From assembly GCA_025362035.1 (NCBI GenBank), contig JANYIN010000071.1:1-42363 (forward strand): a stretch of DNA of 42,363 nucleotides, in the 5' to 3' direction. Below the pieces are notes generated by a model. The model saw only the letters and a program-made list of their open reading frames with translations, did not search any database and was not told where the DNA came from. Positions 16,523-23,772 of this stretch are shown in pieces. Within the stretch, counting starts at the first letter, position 1. Each line of letters starts with the position of its first letter. The stretch comes from Gemmatimonadaceae bacterium (GTDB lineage Bacteria; Gemmatimonadota; Gemmatimonadetes; Gemmatimonadales; Gemmatimonadaceae). A program made the position numbers and the translations under genes.

Positions 16523-17462
16523 CGCGCAGTTGCCTCCCGGTCAGGGACATGAAAACGTCTTCAAGCGTTGCCGAGTGTGTGGCGAGTTCACCGAGTTGCA
16601 GCCCGCGCCGCCGCAGCTCGGCCAGCACCGCAGGCACTGTCCGTGCAAGGTCAACGACGTCCAGCGTCCAGCGGCCGCCCTGTTGTCGGACGGCCTTGAC
16701 TCCGTCCAGCGCCTGAAGTGCCGGCGCGTCGAGCGTCGTGTCCGGGGCATCCGGCGTCGAGAACTCCACGACGTGCTCCGCCCCGAGAGACGCGATCAGC
16801 TCGCGCGGAGAGCCCTGCGCAATCACGCGACCATGGTCCACAATCGCAACGCGGTCGCAGAGCCGCTCGGCTTCTTCCATATAGTGCGTCGTCAGCATGA
16901 TAGTACGGCCGCTGGCGCGGAGTTCGACGATCAGATCCCAGAGCTGCCGGCGCGACTGGGGGTCCAGCCCGGTCGTTGGCTCGTCCAGGAAGAGCAGCTC
17001 GGGATCCCCGACGATTGCGCAGGCCACCGCGAGTCGCTGCTTCTGTCCACCCGACAGCTTCCCCACGCGCGAAGCGCGCTTCTCGCCCAGCTGCACGACC
17101 TCGATCACGTCGTCGATGTCGCGCCCCCGCGAATAAAAACTGCGGAATAGCCTGATCGTCTCTCCTACGGTGAGCTTCTCGGAGAGCTGCGTTTCCTGCA
17201 ACTGGATGCCGAGGCGCTCGCGGAGCCATCGTTCATCGGTGTCCCAGCGCCGGCCGAGCACTTCGACGACCCCCGCATCGGGATCCGTCAGGCCTTCGCA
17301 GATCTCGATCGTGGTCGTCTTTCCAGCGCCATTCGGGCCGAGCAAGCCGAAACACTCGCCGGCGGCAACGGTCAGGTCGAGCCCGTCGACGGCAACGACG
17401 TCGTGATACGCCTTCTTCAACCCGACCACGCGCAACGCAGGAAGATGCTGCTCGGGGCTCAC
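16515..17462 (-). CDS. ABC transporter ATP-binding protein
   Basis: 315 aa from GTG 17462. It powers the adjacent ABC-2 permease. Walker A is GPNGAGKTTT (residues about 42-51), the Q-loop is IQLQETQLSEKLTVGE, the signature is KLSGGQKQRLAVACAI, Walker B is LLFLDEPTTGLDP and the switch histidine is in LTTHYMEEAERLCDRVAI. A C-terminal extension of about 80 residues (GAEHVVEFSTPDAP... LEDVFMSLTGRQL) matches the regulatory tail common in DrrA/CcmA-like multidrug exporters. The stop overlaps the permease start by 8 bp. The gene begins 69 bp after the prephenate dehydrogenase stop, with no convincing terminator between. Confidence 0.93.
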   Translation of the reverse strand: MSPEQHLPALRVVGLKKAYHDVVAVDGLDLTVAAGECFGLLGPNGAGKTTTIEICEGLTDPDAGVVEVLGRRWDTDERWLRERLGIQLQETQLSEKLTVGETIRLFRSFYSRGRDIDDVIEVVQLGEKRASRVGKLSGGQKQRLAVACAIVGDPELLFLDEPTTGLDPQSRRQLWDLIVELRASGRTIMLTTHYMEEAERLCDRVAIVDHGRVIAQGSPRELIASLGAEHVVEFSTPDAPDTTLDAPALQALDGVKAVRQQGGRWTLDVVDLARTVPAVLAELRRRGLQLGELATHSATLEDVFMSLTGRQLRDD

Positions 17463-17531
17463 GGAATCTCCAGGAAATGAACGCGAAGTCGGACGTATGT
17501 CCTCGTCGCCTCGACACGCCGACGATGGAAG

Positions 17532-18404
17532 CTAAGCCCCAGGCGCGCGCGCGGTGAGCGGCTCCAAGGGGGCGCCATCGAACCAGTCGCGCCCGGACGA
17601 GAAGAATTCGGTCGTCGCTCCACGATCGTGCGCGGACAAGGCGGCGCGGAATCGGCGGAGCTCCTCATCGAGCTCGTGGAGCGCGGCATCGAGCGCGGCG
17701 CCGTTGTCCTCCACGATGGAAACCCACAGGTCGGGCGAACCGCCGGCCAGCCGAGTCATGTCACGCCCGCCCGGGCCGAGCGCCGACCGATGAATGCCTG
17801 CGTGCTGCAGCACCAGCGCGAGCGCCGTGGACACCACCTGCGGCAAGTGGCTGCGCCACGCCATCTGCTCGTCGTGCGTCGCGGCATCAAGCACTTCTAC
17901 GCCCGTGCGCAGGCCACGCCAGAACCACTCCGCCAGGGCGAGCGACTCGGGCGAGGTCGAGCGCGTGGGGCAGAGAAAGACTCGCGCGTCATCGAACAAC
18001 GTCGCGCGGGAGGCTCGCCACCCGGAGCGATGACTTCCGGTGAGTGGGTGGGCGCCCACGTACCGTGCACCCAATCCCGCCTTTTCCGCGGTGTCCACGA
18101 TCGTGCGCTTGGTGCTCGCGACATCCATGATCAGGCGCGTCCTTTCCAGAAGGGGCGCCACTCGCGTCAGCGCGCTCATGGTGGCATCGACGGGCAACGC
18201 GAACACCACGACGTCCGCGCCTTCGATACCTGTCAGTGTGGCCGGAAGCCGTTCGTGCACGATCCCCTCACCTTCCGCGGCATCCAGAGAATCGGGCATG
18301 CTATCGTAACCCAATACGTGCACGTCTCTCGCGGCGAGCGCGCGCGCCAAGGACCCTCCCATGAGTCCGAGTCCCACGACGGCCACTCGTTCGATGCGAG
18401 TCAC
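17532..18404 (-). CDS. tyrA: Prephenate/arogenate dehydrogenase
   Basis: 290 aa from GTG 18404. It converts prephenate (or arogenate) to the tyrosine precursor with oxidative decarboxylation. The Rossmann motif VGLGLMGGSLARAL begins at residue 10, the acidic residue after beta-2 is in VLGYDSMP, and the catalytic region contains DVASTKRTIVDTAE and GAHPLTGSHRSGW (conserved His-Pro and Gly-Ser). HLPQVVSTALAL fits the helical dimerisation domain. The start overlaps the chorismate mutase stop (GTGA). There is no fused mutase or ACT domain, so feedback control by tyrosine must come from elsewhere, probably from the upstream attenuator and the DAHP synthase N-terminal domain. Confidence 0.92.
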   Translation of the reverse strand: MTRIERVAVVGLGLMGGSLARALAARDVHVLGYDSMPDSLDAAEGEGIVHERLPATLTGIEGADVVVFALPVDATMSALTRVAPLLERTRLIMDVASTKRTIVDTAEKAGLGARYVGAHPLTGSHRSGWRASRATLFDDARVFLCPTRSTSPESLALAEWFWRGLRTGVEVLDAATHDEQMAWRSHLPQVVSTALALVLQHAGIHRSALGPGGRDMTRLAGGSPDLWVSIVEDNGAALDAALHELDEELRRFRAALSAHDRGATTEFFSSGRDWFDGAPLEPLTARAPGA

Positions 18405-18700
18405 GGGATCTCTTCCTGCGCGCGACGTGAAAGACCCACGACGTGCCAGAACACCTCGCGAACGGCTTCAAGCGGAAGGCCGTGCTGGCGCGCCGCCTCC
18501 ACGGCGCGACGAATTACCTCCGCTTCGCGCTGCGGATCGAGGATCGGCAGGCCGGCGGCGCGCTTGAGGTGGGCAGTGCGGCGGCCCAGAGTCACTCGCT
18601 CCGCAAGCAACGCCACGAGCTTCTGGTCGAGTTGTTCGATCTCGGCGCGGCATGCGGAGAGTTCGACACGCGGATCGGGCGGCGTGCCCGGGGTGGTCAT
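18401..18700 (-). CDS. Chorismate mutase (AroQ class, monofunctional)
   Basis: 99 aa. It rearranges chorismate to prephenate, the substrate of the next enzyme. The all-helical AroQ pattern is clear: RAEIEQLDQKLVALLAERVTLG (helix 1, with the catalytic Arg near its start), RRTAHLKRAAGLPILDPQREAEVIRR (conserved Lys and the D-P-x-R-E motif), and a final helix with EVFWHVVGLSRRAQEE. I use ATG 18700 because it overlaps the DAHP synthase stop (ATGA at 18697-18700); the frame extends a few codons upstream with an Arg-rich non-family sequence. The head-to-tail overlaps on both sides indicate tight coupling of the three enzymes. Confidence 0.9.
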   Translation of the reverse strand: MTTPGTPPDPRVELSACRAEIEQLDQKLVALLAERVTLGRRTAHLKRAAGLPILDPQREAEVIRRAVEAARQHGLPLEAVREVFWHVVGLSRRAQEEIP

Positions 18701-19758
18701 GCGATGCCGGCGCCGACGAGCGCCTCTCGCCACGAGGGAGCCTGAAATGAGCGCTCCGCGGCAATCGCAAATGCCGGAATCCGGGACATCATCGAGGCGA
18801 ACGCCTTGAAGTCGAGCGACTGGTCACCGTCGGACAACGCGTCCTCGGGATTCGGGTGCACTTCCACGATCAATCCATCCGCGCCGGCAGCGATGGCCGC
18901 ATACGCGAGTGGCGCCACGAGCTTCGCATCGCCGCCGGCATGACTCGGGTCGACGATCACGGGGAGATGCGACTCGCGCTTGAGGACCGGAATCGCCGAC
19001 ACGTCAAGCGTGTTGCGCGTCGCGCGTTCGAAGGTCCGAATGCCGCGCTCGCACAACACGATCTGGTGATTCCCGTTCGCCATGATGTATTCCGCCGCCA
19101 TCAACAGTTCGCTGATTGTCGCAGACAGGCCGCGCTTCAGCAGGATGGGACGCTGCACGCGCCCGAGTTCGGCCAGCAGGGCATAGTTCTGCATGTTGCG
19201 CGCGCCCACTTGCAGCATGTCCGCGTGCTCGGCCACGAGGTCCACGTCGCGCGTGTCGAGCACCTCGGTCACCACGGGCAGGCGAGTTTCGGCGCGCACG
19301 GCGGCGAGGAGCTCGAGCGCTTCGCGGCCGAGACCCTGGAACGAGTACGGCGAGGACCGGGGCTTGAAGGCGCCGCCGCGGAGAATCGTCGCGCCAGAAC
19401 TGCGCACCGCGACGGCCGTTTCCATCAGCATTGCGCGGTTCTCCACCGAACACGGCCCCGCGATGATGGTGAGATCGTGACCGCCGATGCTCGCGTGCTC
19501 TCCAACGCGCACCACCGTGCGATTCACCACGAACTCACGTGACGCCAGTTTGTACGGTTTCAGAATCGGCAGAATCGACTCGACTCCGGGGATCGAGCGG
19601 AGTGGCAGCTCCTCCAGCCGCGCCTCGTCGCCGATGCATCCGACGATCGTGCGGTGCTCGCCGCGCGACAGATGGGTGTGCAGGCCCGCCGCCTCGATGC
19701 GTTCTCTCAGGTGGTCAAGCTGGGCGTCGGTGATGTCGGGGCGGGTGATGATGATCAT
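18697..19758 (-). CDS. aroF: 3-deoxy-7-phosphoheptulonate (DAHP) synthase, type I-beta with N-terminal regulatory domain
   Basis: 353 aa. It condenses PEP and erythrose-4-phosphate, the first committed step of aromatic amino acid synthesis. Residues 1-70 ([20 protein letters not shown]... [18 protein letters not shown]) form the ferredoxin-like/ACT-like regulatory domain seen in Thermotoga-type enzymes, which confers feedback inhibition by Tyr or Phe in that group. The catalytic barrel shows [50 protein letters not shown] and [19 protein letters not shown], the PEP- and metal-binding motifs. It is the first structural gene after the attenuator, so its expression is probably set by Phe/Tyr-tRNA charging. 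It overlaps the chorismate mutase gene by 4 bp. Confidence 0.94.
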   Translation of the reverse strand: MIIITRPDITDAQLDHLRERIEAAGLHTHLSRGEHRTIVGCIGDEARLEELPLRSIPGVESILPILKPYKLASREFVVNRTVVRVGEHASIGGHDLTIIAGPCSVENRAMLMETAVAVRSSGATILRGGAFKPRSSPYSFQGLGREALELLAAVRAETRLPVVTEVLDTRDVDLVAEHADMLQVGARNMQNYALLAELGRVQRPILLKRGLSATISELLMAAEYIMANGNHQIVLCERGIRTFERATRNTLDVSAIPVLKRESHLPVIVDPSHAGGDAKLVAPLAYAAIAAGADGLIVEVHPNPEDALSDGDQSLDFKAFASMMSRIPAFAIAAERSFQAPSWREALVGAGIA

Positions 19759-19796
19759 GGCGGCGGCTCGGGTGCGGGAGGTCGGACGCGACGGAC

Positions 19797-19827
19797 AACA
19801 AAAAGGCCCGTGAAGGTTCCACGGGCC
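19797..19827 (-). terminator. Rho-independent attenuator upstream of DAHP synthase
   Basis: On the minus strand GGCCCGTG (19827-19820), a 7-nt loop and CACGGGCC (19812-19805) form a perfect 8-bp stem, directly followed by TTTTTGTT (19804-19797). It lies between the leader-peptide stop and the DAHP synthase start. Its first arm is complementary to ACGGGCC (19893-19887) inside the leader ORF, so an alternative antiterminator can form. Confidence 0.85.
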
Positions 19828-19860
19828 GGCGGGATCGTATGCGGGAAGCGTGTGCTCCGG

Positions 19861-19947
19861 CTACTCGCGCGTACGACTCCTTCCACGGCCCGTAAGGGTA
19901 AAACCGTAGATATAGAAGCCGTAATAAAAGCTAGCGCGGGACGTCAT
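19861..19947 (-). CDS. Phe/Tyr-rich leader peptide of the aromatic amino acid operon
   Basis: 28 aa, beginning MTSRAS and then FYYGFYIYGF (residues 7-16: three Phe and four Tyr in ten), followed by TLTGRGRSRTRE and TAG. A run of codons for the pathway's end products between a promoter and a terminator is the hallmark of ribosome-mediated attenuation, as in pheL. No Trp codon is present, so control should follow Phe and Tyr but not Trp, as expected for a DAHP synthase, chorismate mutase and prephenate dehydrogenase operon. The ATG lies 6 nt after the -10 box, so the transcript would begin at or next to the start codon, and no Shine-Dalgarno is seen. Confidence 0.85.
   Translation of the reverse strand: MTSRASFYYGFYIYGFTLTGRGRSRTRE
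19885..19907 (-). promoter_or_regulatory. Leader hairpin sequestering the antiterminator segment
   Basis: On the minus strand ACGG (19907-19904) pairs with CCGT (19888-19885), and CCC (19898-19896) with GGG (19891-19889), with a TTTTA bulge (19903-19899) and a TTAC loop. It overlaps codons 14-21 of the leader peptide. A ribosome stalled at the Tyr/Phe codons would open it, freeing ACGGGCC (19893-19887) to pair with GGCCCGT (19827-19821) of the terminator and allow read-through. This is a hand-drawn fold, not an energy calculation. Confidence 0.6.
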
Positions 19948-19953
19948 GGTCGT

Positions 19954-19983
19954 AGGATAGGGGTGGTGGTGGGCGTTCGTCAA
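19954..19983 (-). promoter_or_regulatory. Promoter of the attenuated aromatic amino acid operon
   Basis: On the minus strand TTGACG (19983-19978), an 18-bp spacer and TATCCT (19959-19954) closely match the sigma70 consensus. The ATG of the leader peptide follows 6 nt after the -10 box, so the transcription start should fall on or within a few bases of the start codon. Confidence 0.75.
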
Positions 19984-20100
19984 GGCGGCTTCTGGAACCG
20001 TGTCTAGCGCGGACGCCGGAACATCCGAGTGGCATTCGATCCCTGCTCGGCGGGTGTTCAGTATCTGCCGCCATTCCGGGCGTCGTGCCATCTTACGCCT

Positions 20101-21249
20101 ATGCGCCTCTCCATCATCGTGCTGGCCGCCGCGGTACTCGCCCATTCCGCCGCCGCCCAGCAACGCGCCCGCGAGCTCGGGGTCGTGCCAGGCATCTTCG
20201 CTCCCGGGCCCGATAACGCCATCACCGATGTCGCCGGGGTCAAAGTTGGCCACGCCACCGTCATCAGCGGCGACTCGATACACACAGGGGTCACGGCCAT
20301 TGTGCCGCACTCCGGCAACCTCTTCTTCGATCGTGTCCCAGCCGCTGTTCACGTCGGCAACGCGTTCGGAAAGCTCGTGGGCGCCGCGCAGATACAGGAA
20401 CTCGGCGAATTGGAGACGCCGATTCTCCTGACGTGCACGCTGTGCGTGTGGCGCGCGGCAGACGCTCTCGTCGCCGAACTGCTCGCCAAACCAGGGATGG
20501 AGCGCGTCGGGTCCATCAACCCCGTGGTCGGCGAAACGAACGACGGTGGACTGAACGCCATCCGAAATCGCCCGATCACTCCAGACGTGGTGCACACTGC
20601 CCTCGCGACCGCGGCCAGCGGACCTGTCGCCGAAGGGACGGTCGGTGCGGGGACTGGTACGACGGCCTTCGAATGGAAGGGCGGTATCGGGACGTCCTCA
20701 CGTAAGCTCCCCGCATCGCTCGGCGGATGGACGGTGGGCGTTCTGGTGCAGTCCAACTTCGGCGGCGTGCTGCAGGTACTCGGCGTGCCCGTTGGCAGGG
20801 AACTTGGCAAGTACGCCTTCAAGGACGCGGTCGATCGCGAGCGTGGCGACGGGTCGTGCATGATCGTGGTGGCGACTGATGCGCCCCTCTCCGACCGCAA
20901 TCTGGGCCGGCTTGCCGCCCGCGCCATCGTGGGTCTCGGTCGCACCGGATCAGACATGTCCAATGGATCTGGCGACTTCGTCCTGGCGTTCTCGACCTCC
21001 CCGCTGGTCCGACGCACGGCGCTTTCGCGGTCGCCGGCCGACGATCATCGGGTCACGCGGACCACGGCCGAGCTCATCAACGATGACCTGTCGCCGCTTT
21101 TCGAGGGCGTCGTGGAGGCGACGGAAGAAGCCATCTACAATTCGCTGTTCATGGCCACGAGCGTCACGCAACATGGTCACACGGTTCACGCTATTCCCCT
21201 GGACAAGGTGCGCGAGATCCTCGGCAGGTACAACACCGCCAAACGCTGA
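20101..21249 (+). CDS. Secreted P1/S58-family aminopeptidase (DmpA type)
   Basis: 382 aa. Self-processing N-terminal nucleophile hydrolase that releases N-terminal residues, including D-amino acids or beta-peptides in characterised members. The start at ATG 20101 gives a signal peptide (MRLSIIVLAAAVLAHSAAAQ). Family features are RELGVVPGIFAPGPDNAITDVAGVKVGH, GETNDGGLN, GTVGAGTGTTAFEWKGGIGTSSR, VLVQSNFGGVLQVLGVPVG, and the autocleavage site GDG-S with nucleophile S252 followed by CMIVVATDAPL; then AIVGLGRTGS and NGSGDF. A CATCTT box sits exactly 6 nt before the ATG, so the mRNA may be leaderless. It diverges from the aromatic operon and precedes another secreted peptidase by 88 bp. Confidence 0.9.
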   Translation: MRLSIIVLAAAVLAHSAAAQQRARELGVVPGIFAPGPDNAITDVAGVKVGHATVISGDSIHTGVTAIVPHSGNLFFDRVPAAVHVGNAFGKLVGAAQIQELGELETPILLTCTLCVWRAADALVAELLAKPGMERVGSINPVVGETNDGGLNAIRNRPITPDVVHTALATAASGPVAEGTVGAGTGTTAFEWKGGIGTSSRKLPASLGGWTVGVLVQSNFGGVLQVLGVPVGRELGKYAFKDAVDRERGDGSCMIVVATDAPLSDRNLGRLAARAIVGLGRTGSDMSNGSGDFVLAFSTSPLVRRTALSRSPADDHRVTRTTAELINDDLSPLFEGVVEATEEAIYNSLFMATSVTQHGHTVHAIPLDKVREILGRYNTAKR

Positions 21250-21337
21250 CGCCGCGTCGCCGTCTCATCGCGAGTCGCCGGGCAACGGACCGCGCGGGTG
21301 ACTCGTACTCTGAACAACCTCACCTCCCGGGTCCGAC

Positions 21338-23656
21338 ATGCAGGCACGTCTTCTCGCCGTTCTCCTCGCGGCTGTCGTCGCAACACCGGCCGTCTCCAGA
21401 GCACAATCCCCCACGGTCCCCAGTCCCGCATCCGTCATCGGGTTCGAACCCGGCAAGGACCGCCGGCTCCCCGAATGGCAACAGGTCGTGGCCTACTTCA
21501 AAGCGCTCGCCGTCGCGTCACCCCGCGTGCAGCTCCACGTGCTGGGGAAGACGACACTTGGGCGACCGTTCATTGTGGCGTTCATCGGCGACTCGGCAAC
21601 GCTCGCCAACCTGGCCGCGCTTCATGACGCGCAACGTAGACTTGCGGATCCCCGCCTTACCAGCGTCACGGAGCGTGCAGCGCTCGAGCGAGACGGCAAG
21701 GTGGTGGTGCTCGTGACGTCGAGCATTCACTCTACCGAAGTGGGCGGTATCCTCACGCCGATGACGCTTGCGCACCGGCTGGCGACCGGCGAGGACGACG
21801 ACGCGCGCGCCATCCGCCGGAACACCCTGACCATCCTGGTCCCGTCGCTCAATCCGGATGGCGTCGACATCGTCGGTGACTGGTACAAGAGTTCACTCGG
21901 CACCGCGTGGGAGGGCACGCAGCCACCCAGACTCTACCACTACTACACTGGTCACGACAACAATCGCGACTGGTATGCGTTCACGCAGGTCGAGACCCGG
22001 ATGGTCATCGATTCGCTCTATAACGAATGGCATCCGCAGATCGTCAATGACATCCATCAGCAGGGCTCCAACGGAACGCGCATCTTCATTCCGCCGTACA
22101 TGGATCCCATCGAACCGAACATCGATCCGATCCTGATGGCTGGCGTGGCGCAGATGGGCAAGTCGATGACGTGGCGACTCACCGCGCAGGGATTCGTCGG
22201 CGTCGCGAACAACACGTCGTACGACGCATGGACTCCGGCGCGCGCGTACCAGCATTACCACGGCGCCATTCGCATTCTCACCGAAACGGCGAGCGCGCGA
22301 CTCGCCTCACCAATCGACGTCGCCTTCGACGAGTTGCGGCCGGGCTACAACGTGGATCCCAAGGTGGCGGGCGTCGACTTTCTCACCCGCTGGAAGGGCG
22401 GCACCTGGACCATTGGCGACATCGTGCGCTACCAATTCGCAGCGTCCTGGGCGCTTCTCACGCAAGCGGCGGACGATCGCGCGCTGTGGCTGTCCAGCTA
22501 CAGCCAGGTTGAGCAGAACGCCGTGGCCGGCAAGGCCGCTGCGGGGCGCAGCGACTGGCCGTCCACGCTCATCATTCCCGAGCAGCCCGCACGGGACACC
22601 GCTGTGAACGCCGCGCTGCGCATTCTGCAACGGGGGCAAGTGGAAATCCGCCGCGCGTCCGCCGCGTTTACCGCTAACGGCAGAAGCTACCCTGCCGGGA
22701 GCTATCTGATCAACACCGCGCAACCATATGGCGCTTTCGCCAAGACGCTGCTCGAGACGCAGCATTACCCGGACCTCCGCGAGTATCCCGGAGGACCGCC
22801 AAAGCGACCGTACGACGTCGTCGCCCACACGCTGCCACTGTTGTATGGGTTCGACGTGGCATTCGCTGCGGACGAGGTGGCGGTCTCCTCCACGCTGCTT
22901 CCCCAAGTGAGCCCCATCGCGTGGGTCGCGCCGGGATTGTCGGGCGTGCACGTGCGTCGCATCGCGATCTTCCAGAATACGAACGCCGCGATGGACGAAG
23001 GGTGGACTCGCTGGGTGTTCGACCAATACAACGTTCCCTTCGACATCGTCACTGCGCGTGATATCCGCGCCGGCAACCTTGCCGCGAGATACGACGCGCT
23101 CGTGATTCCGGATCAGAATTCGCGCGCCATCGCAAGCGGTCCGCAGGGAAATTATCCAGACTCGCTCAAAGGCGGGATCGGAGTCGCCGGCGCAGCGGCA
23201 CTTGGCGCCTTCGTCGATGCAGGTGGAACGATCGTGGCGTTCAACGACGCGAGCAACTACGCCATCGATGCGCTCGCACTCCCCGTGAAGAATGCACTCG
23301 CGGGCGTGCGCAACAACGATTTCTACGCGCCGGGTTCACTTCTCAAGGTCGAGGTCGATCGCGGCAATGCGCTGACCGCCGGACTGACGGCACCGGAATC
23401 GGCGATCTGGTTCGAGGCCTCACCCGCGTTCGATGTCACCGACTCGACGCGCGCAACGGTGATCGCACGCTACGCGCCGGCGGGCGCCAACCCGTTGCTG
23501 TCCGGCTGGCTGCTCGGTGCGCCCAGACTGGCAGGCAAGGCTGCTCTGGTGAGCGTGACTCGAGGCAAGGGTAGAGTCATCCTGTTCGGATTCCGGCCGC
23601 AGTACCGCGGTCAGACGATGTCGACACTACCGCTGATGTGGAATGCGCTGAGGTAG
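21338..23656 (+). CDS. Secreted M14-family zinc carboxypeptidase
   Basis: 772 aa. A signal peptide (MQARLLAVLLAAVVATPAVSRAQ) is followed by an M14 catalytic domain: zinc ligands H131 and E134 in SSIHSTEVGG, NPDGVDIVGDW, the substrate-binding NNRDW and the third ligand in NDIHQQGSNG; the general-base Glu is probably in RILTETAS. The second half (about 380-772) holds a long extension ending with a flavodoxin-like or glutamine-amidotransferase-like fold (YDALVIPDQNSRAI, LGAFVDAGGTIVAFNDAS, GKGRVILFGFRPQYRGQTM), which is common in large bacterial M14 proteins of this type. It probably works in the periplasm on peptides. It lies 88 bp after the DmpA-type gene. Confidence 0.88.
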   Translation: MQARLLAVLLAAVVATPAVSRAQSPTVPSPASVIGFEPGKDRRLPEWQQVVAYFKALAVASPRVQLHVLGKTTLGRPFIVAFIGDSATLANLAALHDAQRRLADPRLTSVTERAALERDGKVVVLVTSSIHSTEVGGILTPMTLAHRLATGEDDDARAIRRNTLTILVPSLNPDGVDIVGDWYKSSLGTAWEGTQPPRLYHYYTGHDNNRDWYAFTQVETRMVIDSLYNEWHPQIVNDIHQQGSNGTRIFIPPYMDPIEPNIDPILMAGVAQMGKSMTWRLTAQGFVGVANNTSYDAWTPARAYQHYHGAIRILTETASARLASPIDVAFDELRPGYNVDPKVAGVDFLTRWKGGTWTIGDIVRYQFAASWALLTQAADDRALWLSSYSQVEQNAVAGKAAAGRSDWPSTLIIPEQPARDTAVNAALRILQRGQVEIRRASAAFTANGRSYPAGSYLINTAQPYGAFAKTLLETQHYPDLREYPGGPPKRPYDVVAHTLPLLYGFDVAFAADEVAVSSTLLPQVSPIAWVAPGLSGVHVRRIAIFQNTNAAMDEGWTRWVFDQYNVPFDIVTARDIRAGNLAARYDALVIPDQNSRAIASGPQGNYPDSLKGGIGVAGAAALGAFVDAGGTIVAFNDASNYAIDALALPVKNALAGVRNNDFYAPGSLLKVEVDRGNALTAGLTAPESAIWFEASPAFDVTDSTRATVIARYAPAGANPLLSGWLLGAPRLAGKAALVSVTRGKGRVILFGFRPQYRGQTMSTLPLMWNALR

Positions 23657-23772
23657 GCAAGCGGTGCACGGCTCCAAGGACAGCCAAACGTACGCGCCAG
23701 TGCGGGCGCGGTGGATGTGAGGTCGACGCCGAGGGTCCGGGGGAAACTTCGGACCTCGGGCGGCGTACATTG

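Noticed and set aside
17628-18809. Long plus-strand open frame (393 codons) opposite prephenate dehydrogenase and chorismate mutase
   Set aside because: Shadow of three confidently identified minus-strand genes; low-complexity Arg-rich product.
19861-20595. Long minus-strand frame that contains the leader peptide as its last codons
   Set aside because: Most of the frame is antisense to the DmpA-type gene; promoter position and aromatic-codon run show that only the part from ATG 19947 is meaningful.
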